Shown: positions 23,285 to 34,637, counted from the stretch's first letter. The stretch: DNA of 64,000 nucleotides from Macrocystis pyrifera (GCA_031763025.1 JASSKH010000026.1:9722408-9786407); one strand, 5' to 3'. Notes: generated from the sequence alone by a model not told the origin. Program-made: numbers and translations.

Positions 23285-23357
23285 GGGTAAACATTCGTCC
23301 CGTTTGGGGGACAAGTCAGTCAAATTCTAAGTAGTTTTGGACCCCAGCACTAAAAGG
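23285..23357. mobile_element. MITE2 copy, degenerate
   Basis: ATTCGTCCCGTTTGGGGGAC left, CAGCACTAAAAGGC right. A further half-copy lies at about 23560-23620. Confidence 0.6.
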
Positions 23358-23429
23358 CTCGACTTCTTGATGCAACCAGGGCTAGTCATGAGCCGGTGGT
23401 TCGGGCCTGGCCAATCTATGATAAGAGTA

Positions 23430-23505
23430 AAAATTGGGCCGGGCCGGGCCGGGCCAGGCCAGGCCGACTGTTTAGAAAATGTGATGGGCCGGGCGGGGGC
23501 GGGTC
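23430..23505. repeat. GGGCC pentanucleotide-rich patch
   Basis: GGGCCGGGCCGGGCCGGGCC and a second GGGCCGGGCGGGGGCGGGTC run. About 80 bp upstream is CAGGGCTAGTCATGAGCC, a hAT-like terminus, but no matching right end was found. Confidence 0.6.
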
Positions 23506-23697
23506 GAAAAAATCGAAAAAAAACTGAGTTATGGTCGTTCTCAAGTTCTTAACCTTTGGAACTTTTGGAACTGCTTCGACGTTTTCGGGGACACGCTACT
23601 TGAAACTAGGGTAGGATTGTTCTTGAAGAAGGAAAATATGTCAATTTATCATTCATCATAAAAAAAAAACGCGACGTTACTGCCTCTGCTTTCAACA

Positions 23698-23780
23698 ACA
23701 GCAGCAGTAGCAGTAGCGGTAGCAGTAGCGGTAGTGGTGGTAGTAGCAGTAGCAGTAGCAGTAGTAGCAGTAGCAGACAT
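23698..23780. repeat. AGCAGT/AGCGGT hexanucleotide microsatellite
   Basis: Repeats of CAGCAGTAGCAGTAGCGGTA type. Confidence 0.9.
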
Positions 23781-25182
23781 GCTACAACTGCGGCCCGGCC
23801 GTATCGGCTATAAAATACTATGAATAATACGTCCCATCATACATGCAAAAACCTACATATTCCAGTATTTTTACCAAGCACGTTTGGTTCTGATTACTCT
23901 CTTCCCCCGCTATAGCGACAGTAACACGGTCACAACCCTTCAATCGGTACAAACGTACAGCAGCGATAAAACAGTCGATAAAGTGCGGTTCACATCATCA
24001 CCGCACGCGATAGTGCGAGCGTACAGCACATAATAGTCCAAGCTAAGCGCGCGGCGTGCAACTCCCTCCCTGCCTGCCTTGGAGCCCGACATTCACAGCT
24101 CCATGCCCTGTGTATAACCTGACAGTTCTTAGCTTCTTCGACGCTGTAGTCGTCGTCTATGTTCGACGTTTCCTCGAAAGCAGGCAACGGCAAGCCCGTG
24201 AGCCAAACCTTCACTGAGCCAATTTTTATCCAAGCCAAATCCCAGCCAAAGCTAAGGTAAAGTCACGCCAAGCCATGGAACGCAAGCCAAGGCATATCAA
24301 AATCCAAGCCAAACAAAAATCCAAGCCATATCCACATCCAAATCGAATCCATATCCAAATCAACTTCAAGCCATCCATATCCATATCCAAGCCACACCCA
24401 GGCCAACCGAGTCCCCTGCCTAGTCTCAAAAGCATACTTGTTGTACTGGTATACCGGTACATATAAGAGGGGTCGTTGGCAGCACCTGCTCCTCGGTCAA
24501 GCCCAACATCCTGGCCGCCTTGCTCGAGCCTATCTTCCGCGCAAGCTTGTCTTCGTCCAGCTTAGCGGCGTCCCAGCTCCCTGCGGACGCAAGGCGAAGC
24601 GGGCGAGGACGCGCTGCTGTTTTCAGAGGTGAATAGGTGGAAACAGCGGAGGAATTGTGTGACATCTGGTACTAAACAAGTACATTTACCGAAATGTCGT
24701 ATTTTATTCTTACATCCCACACTAAAAGCAGTATAATTTATTGTCCTCGCCCTTCTTTGATCCCTCTACATATTCCTTTTTTGTTGTTGTCCATCATATC
24801 GTATTTCATTTTTTACCATCCCATACTATGTCATCTTCGCCCGTCTTGCTCCGTCTGTGTTTTCTTTTTTTTCTTGTTCATCCTATTTAATAAGCTTCGC
24901 CCTTCTCACTCCTGCCGCCATCCCTCCTAACTAGTCGTACCTCAGATCCGGAGATACACATGGTAGGCTCTTCCATAGTACCCTCTCTCCACTACGGTAT
25001 GTACATGCAGTAGGTCCCTTGGCTAATTTATCGCGACAAGAGCTCCGCACTTCCTTCTCTCGTCGACTCGCGTCGGATAGCGCCTACTATATATACCCAC
25101 GCTAAAAACATACCAGGTACGTGGCTACTGCTGCTGCTGCTGCTGCGGTTGTCAGTTGTCATCGTGGAGCGTGCTGTACTTC
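23781..25182. other. Intergenic with remnants
   Basis: A MITE1-like remnant lies at about 23815-23920 (TGGTTCTGATTACTCTCTTC before CCCCCGCTATAG). AAGCCA/ATCCAAGCC repeats span 24230-24415. Minus-strand open frames 23990-24238 and 24426-24665 have plausible protein composition (the second includes KLARKIGSSKAARMLGLTEE), but no start, splice partner or family. Confidence 0.4.
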
Positions 25183-25274
25183 TAATACGGAGGGCCATAG
25201 TAAATAGGACCTACGTTACACACAAAAACCTATATATTACAATATTTGGTCCCCTTTACTATGTTCCCCCGTAA
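25183..25274. mobile_element. MITE1 copy, shortened
   Basis: TAATACGGAGGGCCATAGTA start, ACTATGTTCCCCCGTAA end. The interior is shorter than in most copies. Confidence 0.75.
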
Positions 25275-25497
25275 TAATAGAGCGCTAGTCTAGAAACGGC
25301 AGAACGGAGGAGTCTCTTTCGGCGGACGCACGACAGACAGGAGTCCAGGATTCAGATTCCCATGCGCCTTTTTTTTTCTTCTTTTTTCTATTTTTTTTTT
25401 TCCTTTCCATAGTATGTATATATTTTAGTGCTACAGCAGTACGATAAGAGTATTATCACATTTTGGTCACAACATCGACATTGCTGACTGACTTGAC

Positions 25498-25583
25498 CCC
25501 TTTCGAACTGCAGTCCCGTTGTGGGAGCAAATCACTTGAAATTAGAGTCATACTTAGGTTCCCGGACGGTGCGGTACTAAAAG
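25498..25583. mobile_element. MITE2 copy, one arm decayed
   Basis: CCTTTCGAACTGCAGTCCCG left, GTGCGGTACTAAAAGGG right, centre CTTGAAATTAGAGTCA. Confidence 0.65.
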
Positions 25584-25837
25584 GGTCAACATCTAAAGCG
25601 CACTCCTCTACTCCTTAACTAAGAGCAGTAAGATTCGGTGAGGACAGGCTAACAATGTGGGATAGTACTTCCAACAACATCCTCAACATTTTGTATGGGT
25701 TTCGCGTGAAGCGATGTCACAAACTCTTCATTTTTGTAAGGCATGCCCTCACTGACTGTTTTGACTCCATTTTCGGTCTGCAATAAGAAATAATACGAAC
25801 ACTAAACACCAACCGCAGGCCCAGGTCAACCCCTTAA

Positions 25838-25990
25838 CCCCTTTTAGTACCGCCGTCTCATTTGGAGACAAACAACTTGAAAATTGAGTGGTTTGTCGCC
25901 AAAATGGGACTGCAGTTTGACCTAAAAGCGACAAGGACCGCACTCCCGTTTTTTGGAGCAACGAAACACTTCGAATTAGGATCGGTTTTT
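25838..25990. mobile_element. MITE2 copy plus adjoining half-copy
   Basis: 25838-25929 is bounded by CCCCTTTTAG and CCTAAAAG, with arms TACCGCCGTCTCATTTGGAG and GGGACTGCAGTTTG. Directly after it, ACCGCACTCCCGTTTTTTGG through CTTCGAATTAGG is the left half of another copy. Confidence 0.7.
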
Positions 25991-26051
25991 GCGGGGAGAT
26001 ACGGAGCTCCTGTACTATATTAGAGTATCAAGCGAGAAGCCCCAGAAAAAA

Positions 26052-26640
26052 ATAGGTGCTACAGCAGTACCCCCACCGTACGTAGCACGCGCCAGTAGCG
26101 ACCACTTTTTGGGGGACCCAGAGATAACGACCACACTAAATGTTGACCAATCAAACGACGAGTACGCACGGTCTCATCGAGCGTTTAGGAAGAGCGTCAG
26201 GAAGAGCGTGTTGCAGTACGACCTACACTATAATCAAGTGAGGGGCCGCAGGAATAATAGGCGCTACAGCAGTACCCCTACCGTACGTAGGACGCTTCAG
26301 TAGCGACCACTTTTGGGCGACCCAGAGATAACGACCACACTAAATTTTGACCAATCAAACGAGGAGTACGCACGGTCTTATCAAGCTTTCAAGAAGAGCG
26401 TAAGGAAGAAGGAAGAGGGTGTTGCAGCTACGACCTATACCATAGTCAAGCGACAAGCCTAAAACATCGAATAGGTGCTACAGCAGTACGCCTATCGTAG
26501 AACGGGCCAGTAGCGACCACTTTTTTGGGGGGGACAGAGATAACGACCACATCACATGTTGACCAATCAAACGAGGAGTACGCACGGTTCTCTGTGCCGT
26601 CGAGCGTTTAGGAAAAGCGTCTAGGAAGAGCGTGCTGCAG
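26052..26640. repeat. Three-copy tandem repeat, period 206-213 bp
   Basis: ATAGGTGCTACAGCAGTAC starts units at 26052 and 26471, with the variant ATAGGCGCTACAGCAG at 26258. Each holds GCCAGTAGCGACCACTTTT, CAGAGATAACGACCACA and ACCAATCAAACGA.GAGTACG, then AGGAAGAGCGT. Confidence 0.9.
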
Positions 26641-27885
26641 AAACGACTATCCCCATCCTGCCTGCCCCACGTGGCGCGCCGTACACTGCGGTTCGGACAA
26701 CACTCCCTGCCCCACCAGCTCGGGCCATCTCGTGTGGCCGACGCGAGTTTTTTTTTTTCGACACCACTTTTCCGCCCTATAAGGCCCGAAGGTGTCAAGT
26801 TTGGTCTAATCAGCCGTCTACAAGCAGAAGTAAGCGCGCACTCAGCGAGGGGAGAGGGGGTTGTCCCGGTTGGAGCCTCCCTGTTCCAGGGCAGGAGGCC
26901 TCGCTTAATCCGATAAATAAATTGAATGTTCGGCGGCAGCGCAAAAAACAACACGAGCTAAGATAGCACGAGAAACAGCGTCAGGGTGATGGCAGGCCCG
27001 CGGCAGACCCACGTCAGCCGCCACGACCGCGCCTTCACCAGACGCTTTTGCCGTTTTACGCTTGACCTCGTCCCGGTTCCGACATGATGTGCCCGTCACG
27101 AGAGACCTACCATTGTTTCGATACTTCGTAAAAAAAATAAATGCCGTATCCTAGCGTCCTATAGACCAATTCGCCAAGTCTAAATCTCAACGTATCGATA
27201 TACTTTGTACCTGTGATCGTATATACCGGGTCCTTATGTTGTACCTGGTAGGCTTTTCCAAAAATATCTGTAACCGGGGATTAATTCCGACCATCCCCTG
27301 TTTTGCCGGGGGCTTTTTTCCCTGCCCTGTGGCTGTTCAACTAACATAATATCTTATCTTCAGGTTACTGCGCGTTTCGTGTACCAACTACTTGGATTTA
27401 GTACGACAAAACAATCGCAATGGATACAAGGTTTTCGAGATCAAGAAAAGTAACAAGAGCATCAACCCCAGAGCGATGCGCAAGTCTTTGCTAATAACAC
27501 GTCGTACGGCTAGGGCATCAGCATAGAGTTAGGCATTGTGGGACAAGCCCGACCACTGGTTCACTGTGGCTACTCTTGATCACTCACAGGTGTTGGGCTT
27601 CACACTACAACCGCCTCTCTACGTAGAGGTTCTGAGCGAGAGGGTAAGCAATCATCTTCAGAGAGGAACCATAAGCATAGTAACGCTTCCACAACAATAG
27701 AGGGGAAGCGGGGATGCCATGACATGCTGCTGTAAATTAAAAATACGATTCATTTCCGAAAATGTAAGCATCGTTCGGGTTTTTTTCATAGTAATGCACA
27801 AACTGTCCTTGTATTCACGAGCAAGGTGGCACGGCAGTCTTCGAGCACGAAATGAAAAGAGGCACGGGCAAACATATGTACCAAT
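26641..27885. other. Intergenic, no supported gene
   Basis: Frames are open on both strands across 26478-26954 but are partly repeat-derived and carry no domain. 27120-27885 is AT-richer and shows nothing I can name. Confidence 0.45.
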
Positions 27886-27957
27886 TTGGCCGGGAATATA
27901 AGCTCCGTTTGGACTAATATATGAAAATCAAAATGGAGCTTACATTCTCGGCTATTA
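27886..27957. mobile_element. Hairpin element (MITE4)
   Basis: GGCCGGGAATATAAGCTCCG on the left pairs imperfectly with GGAGCTTACATTCTCGGCTA on the right. The same hairpin type occurs at 53107 and 63814. Confidence 0.65.
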
Positions 27958-28013
27958 GTAGAGTGGAACCATTTTTAATTCTTCTTGTCTTGTTTTTTCC
28001 AGGGCTTTTCGCG

Positions 28014-28345
28014 GGTCAGGTCAAACCTCACGGGTCGGGTCGGGTCGGGTCGGGTCAGCTGACCCGACCCGACCCGCGAAAATTTTGAGGTGTGTTGACC
28101 CGACCCGACCCGACCCGCGAGATTTCGAAAGCCTCTTGACCCGACCCGACCCGACCCGCCCGCGAGATTTCAAAACTCTTGACCCGACCCGACCCGACCC
28201 GCGAGATTAAAAAAATTCTTGACCCGACCCGACCCGACCCGCCACCTTCCGATTGACCCGTGAGACACGGGTTTCATGCGGGTCAGGTCAACTGGACCCA
28301 TGACATATCTCACGGGTCAACGACGAAAGCTCACGGGTCCAAATA
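28014..28345. repeat. Left subterminal array of the hAT element
   Basis: About five 35-40 bp units of CTTGACCCGACCCGACCCGA type plus a CGCGAGATTTCAAAA spacer, opened by a GGGTC/GACCC inversion at about 28058. In hAT elements such subterminal repeats usually bind the transposase; here that role is inferred. Confidence 0.85.
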
Positions 28346-28571
28346 TATAAACGTTGGTACGTTGGTCGGATGGATGGTCCTTGGTCCCTTGTACTTTTCC
28401 GAAAATGTCGTGCGTTTGTGTTCGGTTTTTTTTTTTCTTGTATTTTTGGGAGCATTGTGTGGTGTGCGCTTCAAAAAAGACCATGATGATGAGAAAGATG
28501 AGAGGCACACACCCGCACTCTGCCGGGCGGATACCTCCCGGCCCCTGGATCGACCCTATAGCTCTGACTCG

Positions 28572-29067
28572 ATGGCTTCTGCTGGCGCCCCGGCGGGCGA
28601 CCTAGCTGTGCAGCCTCCAGCAGCAAGCACTGAAGCGGTGGATCTGACAGCGGGGGCCACGATCCGCGAGGATCCGAGGTCTGCTGCTGCTACTGCTGCT
28701 GCTGCTGCTGCCGCAACGAGCGCAGGCTTCCTTCCAGGCAAGAAAGCTGAGCGCACGAAGGTGAATGTTGCTGAACAGCACGGCTCGAGGACGTCCGTTA
28801 TCTGGCGGTTCTTTGCGAAATTCTACCCGCCTCTCGCCGACGGCAAAAACGTGAAGTGCACACTCAAGAAAGACGATGGCAAGGACTGCAAGGCGGTGTA
28901 CAAACACGACAACGAGGGCAATACCGGGACTGGTTCGACGATTAAGCACTTACGAAGATCCAAGGACGAGTCGCACCAGAAGGCAGCAATGGACTTTGAC
29001 GCAGAGAGCAGAAACTCAGGAGCAGCTAAGGGTGCTCGCGGCGCTGCGCTCAGCGAGGCGGGGAAAG
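28572..29067 (+). CDS. hAT transposase exon 1 (BED zinc finger)
   Basis: Start ATG at 28572, chosen because the upstream frame is subterminal repeat. A polyAla run (residues about 38-49) is encoded by CTG/GCT triplets. The BED-type finger includes SVIWRFFAKFYPP, C96, C106, H126 and H135. The spacing C-x9-C and H-x8-H is wider than usual. Donor GGGAAAG/GTGCGT, phase 1. Confidence 0.85.
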
Positions 29068-29394
29068 GTGCGTGCTTGCAGCGTGCTCGCATGGGTAGTT
29101 GATATTTTTTTATTCGATCCAGTATCGGACTGTATCTTCTGTCCAAAGTCCTCGTACTCGAATGTGTATGCTACGAGTACACATCATGCTTCGAAATATA
29201 TTGATATTAGTGTGTGTGTTTTACTTTCGCTGTGTGTTTGTGTTGCAGCAGAAAGTACAAGTGTCATATCCTGTGACGCACCTGGATACGTGGTACCTGG
29301 TAAGCTACTCCTGCACAGCTACTAACTCTGTTGCTCTGATCTGCCTGTATGCTGCTGCTGTATTCTTCGCGTTCCCCTTGCTTTTGCAAACCAG

Positions 29395-29764
29395 GTGCCG
29401 ACCTGTTCGGGCAAGCGTCGCACAAGCCCATGTCCAAAGAGCAGATGGAGCGGATTCACCGAAAGTACGTCACTTGGTGTGTGGTGAACGGGAGGCCGTG
29501 GACAGCTATCGACGACATCGGCCTGAAGATGATCATCGCAGAGTGGGACCCCATGTTCGCAGCGACCACCCCGAGCTTCGAGACTCTGGATAGGGTTCTC
29601 CGGGAGATGATCTGCACCGCCAAAGCCGACGTGATCGAGATCATCCAGAGCGTGCGCAACGACAACAAGAAAAAAGGGTACGAGGGCCCGTTCTGCAGTC
29701 TACAGCTGGATCTGAACTCCAAATCGAACGTGGAGTACATCGCAGCGTCAATTCAGCTCATCAG
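29395..29764 (+). CDS. hAT transposase exon 2
   Basis: Acceptor CAAACCAG, phase 1 in, phase 2 out (ATCAG/GTTCGT). Encodes the N-terminal part of the core, including WCVVNGRPWTAIDDIG, a segment common in hAT proteins just after the BED finger (the 'P..w' region), and SLQLDLNSKSNVEYIAASIQ with the likely first catalytic Asp. Confidence 0.85.
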
Positions 29765-29807
29765 GTTCGTTGTGGTTTTTTTGCTGTTCGGGTTGTTTTA
29801 TTCTGAA

Positions 29808-30400
29808 GATTTCGTTTTCGTGTGCCCGACGACGGAAAATAAATAATTCACTGTATTTTCAGTACGAATTTATTTGAATTGAAAAGTATTTTCATGTCTA
29901 ATTTTTTTTTTTTTTTCCGTTTTGTCGCGTGAAAGTACTATCAATATTGTACTTGTACAGCAGTAGTGAGTATGCATCACAGCATCTGGTACCGGGTATT
30001 ACATACGTACAGCAGTGGGATAGTTTCGTGTGCCCCAAGCCGGAAAACAAATAATTGACTCTATTTTCAGTACTAATGTATTTGAATCGAAAAGTATTTT
30101 GACGTCTAATTTATGTTTCTATTTTATGTCGTGAAAGTACTGCTTGTACAGCAGTTCTTATTGTCATAGCACCTGGCACCAAAGATACTGTACGTACGTA
30201 CGTACAGCAGTAGTGGGACAGTTTCGTGTGCCCGAAGACGAAAAACAAATAATTCACTCTATTTTCAGTACTAATTTATTCGAAATGAAAAGTATTTTGC
30301 TCTCATGTCTAATTCTTTTTTCTATTTCGTCGCGTGAAAGTACTACTTGTACAGCAGTGTATCATAGCACCTGGTGCCAGATTCTACATACAGCAGTGGG
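29808..30400. repeat. Three-copy tandem repeat inside hAT intron 2, period about 200-210 bp
   Basis: TTCGTGTGCCC recurs at about 29816, 30026 and 30225. Each unit carries AAACAAATAATT, ACTCTATTTTCAGTACTAAT-type sequence, GAAAAGTATTTT, GTGAAAGTACT and CAGCAGT words. The units contain pyrimidine-AG sequences (TATTTTCAG) that could act as decoy acceptors. Confidence 0.85.
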
Positions 30401-30715
30401 ATAGCCCGTCCCGACACGCCAGTCTTACCGCTCTTATCTTTTATCCACTGCTGTATGTTGTACCTGGTATCATATAGGTTTAAGTACAGGCGTCGCAAGG
30501 CCTGACAAGCGCTCTTATATGCGTGTTCTCTTAGCTCGGGCGGTAACCCACTGCTGTGTACGACAGAGTTTTTGCCACGCGTGCTGGGTTCTTGACAAAT
30601 CGCTCACCAACATCCCTGCCTTCCTTCCTTCCTCCCTCCCTCCCTCCCTCCCCCCCCCCTTCCTCCCCACCTCCTCCCTCCCTTCCTCCCTCTCTCCTTC
30701 CGCTGAATTGCTCAG

Positions 30716-30809
30716 ACCGGGGGACACGAAACCGACGTGTCTGAGCCTGGCGGTTAAAGCTTTCCCCGGTCGCCACACGCAGATCGAAATCAAGCACATG
30801 ATCGAGGAG
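30716..30809 (+). CDS. hAT transposase exon 3
   Basis: Short exon of 94 nt after a strong pyrimidine tract ending TTGCTCAG. It encodes TCLSLAVKAFPGRHTQIEI, matching the hAT pattern in which a hydrophobic strand precedes an FP..HT motif. Donor GAG/GTACGT, phase 0. Confidence 0.85.
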
Positions 30810-31038
30810 GTACGTGGGGTTGCTCTGTTCTTGGCCAAATTTCAAGTATCCTCACCTACTGCTGTTTGCTGTACAGCGGGATGATACATAATACGAAGTG
30901 CACATCTTTCGTTCTGTCTTGGCTCGTTTTGTTTCACTCAATATGATGCCCGGTACGAATTTCAGCAGAAATTCATTTTGCCTCTCAAATGTGTCTCTAA
31001 TATATGTCCTCCCATGCCCCCCCCGTCCCATGCTGCAG

Positions 31039-31457
31039 CTGACAGAGGAGCACGCGGGTGTGGGTGTGCAGCCGAAGGAAGTGTTCGTGAGTGCGACGGT
31101 GGACCAAGGCATGAACGTCGTCAACGCCTGCAGGAACCTCGGCATCCAGACGATACTCTGCCGTGGACACCGGCTCAACTCCTCCGTCATGTGGGCACTG
31201 GGCGTGAACGGCAGCGCGAAGACATGCAAGAACGACGCGATGAAGCTGCTCGTTGGGAGGTGTGCGGCTCTTGTCGGGGTCTTCAGCCATTCCGCTGTCA
31301 ACAACGACGCCTTACGCATCATCCAGGCTGACGCCAAGAAGGACCAAGTGGACGACCTGCTCCTCGACGCCGATCGCCTGGTGATGGAGGACGCCAAGGA
31401 GTCCGATCCGGTGAAGACATTCGCCCCGCTGAACACGGTCCGACGCAACGACACAAG
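31039..31457 (+). CDS. hAT transposase exon 4 (catalytic Asp, C-x2-H-x-L-N motif)
   Basis: Acceptor CATGCTGCAG. Contains VFVSATVDQGMNVVNACRN, with the second catalytic Asp, and ILCRGHRLNSSVMWALG, the cysteine/histidine motif typical of hAT transposases. Ends in the hydrophilic insertion-domain region. Donor ACAAG/GTGCGC, phase 2. Confidence 0.88.
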
Positions 31458-32244
31458 GTGCGCTTCGGGTGAAGCTGCTCTAAGTATCGTCCGAGTTCGT
31501 ACGAAGATGTACAACAACTGCTGTAGTACCTGTTTGCTCTTGTTTTTGCTGGCCGTGTTCCCCTGCTTGCTGTTGTAGTTTCTCTATGATACCGTGTACT
31601 CTGCTGCTGTTATGGAATGATAGATTTTATCTGTTGGCATTTGTAACTTTACCTACCGTATTTGTCTTACAACTTAGACAGTTGTAGTTTGAGGCAGTTT
31701 GAATAGCAGTACGTCGGGTGCGTTAATTTTATTGCTGTTTCATTTTTATACGAGCGTTTTTGTCCGTTTCATGCTGCGTGTGTAGAAGTTCATTTCACAC
31801 ACAGGTATGAAGTGTTCGTGGTATTTATATCTTACAAAATGTGTACCACCATAGCACTCCCCGTGCTTATACATACTGCACACACCTTCACGTCGAGTTG
31901 AAAGCGTGAATATTGACTGCGTATCGCTCCTCTCTTTTCTGTGTCTTTGCGACCTTTCTTCTGCGCCCAACAATACATTTGGCGCATACTAAATTGCCTT
32001 TCTTTATTAATATACCAGGTTTAGTAGTACCAGGGACGTACAACAAACGACTCTTCTCTTTGTTTCAACGAAGAACAATGGAGCGACAGAGCAACACAAA
32101 GCACCACTCAGCGTCATATTGCGTTTTTTCGTAGGCCTGTTGATGCGTCTCTAAAAATTAATCCTTCTCTGTTTGCAAGTTTGTACAATCTGCGATGCGT
32201 TTCCCGTTGTGTGCCTGGCACAAGTGTCACTGTGTAATCGGGTA

Positions 32245-32385
32245 TTTCCGCCCTCCCCTTTTCCGCTCTCTTTTTTTTCGGCCCCCCCTTTTCCGCGTTT
32301 TTTTTTTTTTCGCTCTCTCCTTTTCCGCCCTCTCCTTTTTGCCCTCCCCTTTTCCGCGCCCTGCTTTTCCGCGCTTCCCATGTCT
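32245..32385. repeat. CCCTTTTCCGC pyrimidine-rich minisatellite (hAT intron 4)
   Basis: Degenerate CTCTTTTTTTTCGG and CCCCTTTTCCGCGC units form a polypyrimidine stretch just before the exon 5 acceptor. Confidence 0.75.
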
Positions 32386-32399
32386 TGTACCTAACTAAG

Positions 32400-33640
32400 G
32401 TGGTCGTCGACCCTGGCGATGATGAGGAGGCTCGTCACCTTGATGGACCTCATCAACGAGTACCTCCGCCTGCACCCGATCATGGCCCACCGTGGACTCT
32501 CGCCGGAGGAGTGGCTCATCGTGAATGAGGTGTGCGGCGTGCTCGAGCTCATGAAGTACGTCAACACAGCCATCCAAGGCGGTGTTGACGGCCTTATTGG
32601 TCGTTCGATCTTCCTGTGCACACTCTCCTGAGCCTCCTCGACAACGACACCATCAAGATCACCGACTACCGCATCGACGGTGCTTCCGCTGTGGACAAGG
32701 CTGTCGTCGACCTCCATGACACCACCGCCATGGTGATCGAAGTTGCCACCGCGGAGTTGAAGGAGCGCAAAGTTAACATCCCAGAGTGGGATGTTGAGCT
32801 AGTGGGCATGTTCCTCGACCCTCGCTACAAGGCCCTGGATGAGGATGTCTGCGGGGGGGGGGGGACCACACCGCGCGACTGGCGGCGGCACTGGCAAAGC
32901 TGAGGGACGGCATGAAGGACCGAAACGCCATCAGCTCTGCCTTGCCGACGCCAGCTGAAGCCGAGCTTGCTGCTGCCGCCACTCCCCCCGCGAAGAGACC
33001 CGCCGAAGTCGACGCGGATCCCTTTGCGGAGTTTTCCCGGAAGCGGGAGAAGCGGGCGGCGGCGGCGGCGGCGGCGGCAGCGGCGACCGCCCCCTGTACT
33101 GCCGCGAGCCGTTTCGACAAGGAGGTCGCGGAGTATAAGGCGTTGCCGGAGGTCAGCGGCAGCAAGTTCGACTTGCTCTCTTTCTGGGACGATGCGGCAA
33201 AGCCGCGCTTGGACGAAGACGGGAACATCCGCGAGTTGGCGAAGTTCCCGATTCTTGCGATGTATGCCAGGGTGTTTCTCAGCGCTGACACAACGAGCTG
33301 TCAGTCGGAGAGGGACTTCTCGGCGCTGGCATTTTGCATGAACAACCTTCGGCTGAGCATGCGACAGGACCGCGTTGAGATGATGATGTTTCTTAAGCAG
33401 AACCAGGGGATGATTCCGGAGATTCGCTCTTACAACGAGAAGCTATTACGGGGGTCCATAGTTAACGGGACCAAATTTTGTTAGTAAAAATAGGCAAATA
33501 TATATATAGGTTTTTATGTACGCCATAGGTCCTGTTAACTATGGACCCCCGTAATAGCCAACATGCAGGCCGTGCAGTCGAACGGGTTTGACAAGGCTGT
33601 TAGCGCGGGAGAGGAGTTGATAGTAGTAGTAGAGGACTGA
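32400..33640 (+). pseudogene. hAT transposase exon 5, frame-shifted and MITE-interrupted
   Basis: Opens RWSSTLAMMRRLVTLMDLI, the hAT RW-S motif. The reading passes from frame to frame at about 32613 (single-base change) and at a G12 homopolymer (32853-32864), so it covers three open segments: 32400-32631, 32616-32903 and about 32860-33480. A polyAla tract is encoded by GCG repeats (33056-33085). The dimerisation domain is clear: FPILAMYARVFLSADTTSCQ then SERDFS and NNLRLS. The MITE1 at 33446 then breaks the frame. The G12 break could be a sequencing or assembly error. Confidence 0.85.
33446..33554. mobile_element. MITE1 inserted in hAT transposase exon 5, TA duplication
   Basis: TTACGGGGGTCCATAGTTAA and its perfect reverse complement, flanked by TA at 33444-33445 and 33555-33556. 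Removing the element and one TA gives an in-frame continuation (EKLANMQ) to the TGA at 33638, which fixes both the target duplication and the ancestral reading frame. Confidence 0.95.
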
Positions 33641-34271
33641 GCGTATTCGACTGCAAGGTATATTTCTGAGTTAGGTGTATGCCATACGTACTATGAGGCA
33701 GTACTTCCTTTAGATTGGGCGGGTTTCATTGACGTATGTGAGTGCTTAGAGTTTGTACGACAATATTCGACAGTCACTGTTTGCTTACCTATCCAATTAT
33801 AATAGTAGGTAGGCTCTGCAGCGGCCGCGGCGGTGCATTAATAATATTATTACATTGGGGTATTTTCTGTTTTCCTCCTTGTTTTTGCATCCTTTTGCAT
33901 CAGTTTTTCTTCTTTACCGGTACGAGTAACTTCTTGCCTTGTTTTCTTCTTAGGTCATGTATCGTAGGTATTCCGTGTGTACGTACTCGTTTATTGTTCA
34001 TCACGTGGGTTCATACACTGCTGTCATGTCTTGTCTTCATTGCTGCACCCTGCATGAGAGTGTGGCCGTTTGTTTTTGTGGAAATGGATGGACGTGACTA
34101 TGAACACAATAATATACAATCTACAGTACTACCGTACGGCTTCATCCGACCCGGGTATGGATTCGCGTATGATTGTTCTGCACGCCATGACATGCTCTCG
34201 GAGGTCTAAGTATCGGCACAAGAGAAGCGTTCGGGCGGGAAATGGCGAGTATTTTTTTGCTGTACAATGTT

Positions 34272-34637
34272 GGACCCGCGGGCCAGACCCGCGGGTCGGA
34301 CGTGCGGGTCAGTCGGAAAAAAAACTCGCGGGTCATGATGACCCGACCCGCGAATGACCCGTATCTCACGGGTCATGACCCGACCCGACCCGTGACATTT
34401 TGAACACCTCCTGACCCGACCCGACCCGACCCGCGAGATTTCAAAACCTCTTGACCCGACCCGACCCGACCCGTGAGATTTCAAAACCCTTTGACCCGAC
34501 CCGACCCGACCCGCGAGATTAAAAAAATTCTTGACCCGACCCGACCCGACCCGCGAGATTTAAAAATTTCTTGACCCGACCCGACCCGACCCGCGACATT
34601 TTGAAACCCCCCTGACCCGACCCGCGGGTCGGGTCAC
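34272..34637. repeat. Right subterminal array of the hAT element
   Basis: Five or six GACCCGACCCGACCCGACCC units with GCGAGATTTCAAAACCTC-like spacers, in the same orientation as the left array, not inverted. It begins with degenerate GGACCCGCGGGCCAGACC palindromic sequence. Confidence 0.85.

Larger units (their letters stand above)
28572..33640 (+). pseudogene. hAT transposase gene, five exons, frame-broken
   Basis: Exons: 28572-29067, 29395-29764, 30716-30809, 31039-31457 and 32400-33640. Exons 1 to 5 join with consistent phases (1, 2, 0, 2). Expected role: nuclear transposase that binds the element ends and cuts them out. Domains in order: Ala-rich N-terminus; BED-type zinc finger (about residues 73-135); RNase-H-like catalytic core with a DLNSKSNVEY segment (likely first Asp), FPGRHT, SATVDQGMN (second Asp) and the CRGHRLN hAT motif; RWSSTLAMMRRL at the exon 5 start; and the C-terminal hAT dimerisation domain. 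Breaks: a frame change about 32613-32617; another at a G12 run (32853-32864); and MITE1 at 33446-33554, which replaces the last about 30 residues. The original stop would be the TGA at 33638. Confidence 0.9.

Noticed and set aside
28259-28571. Upstream extension of the transposase frame before ATG 28572
   Set aside because: The frame is open but lies in subterminal repeat and a T-rich leader. Composition does not look like coding sequence.
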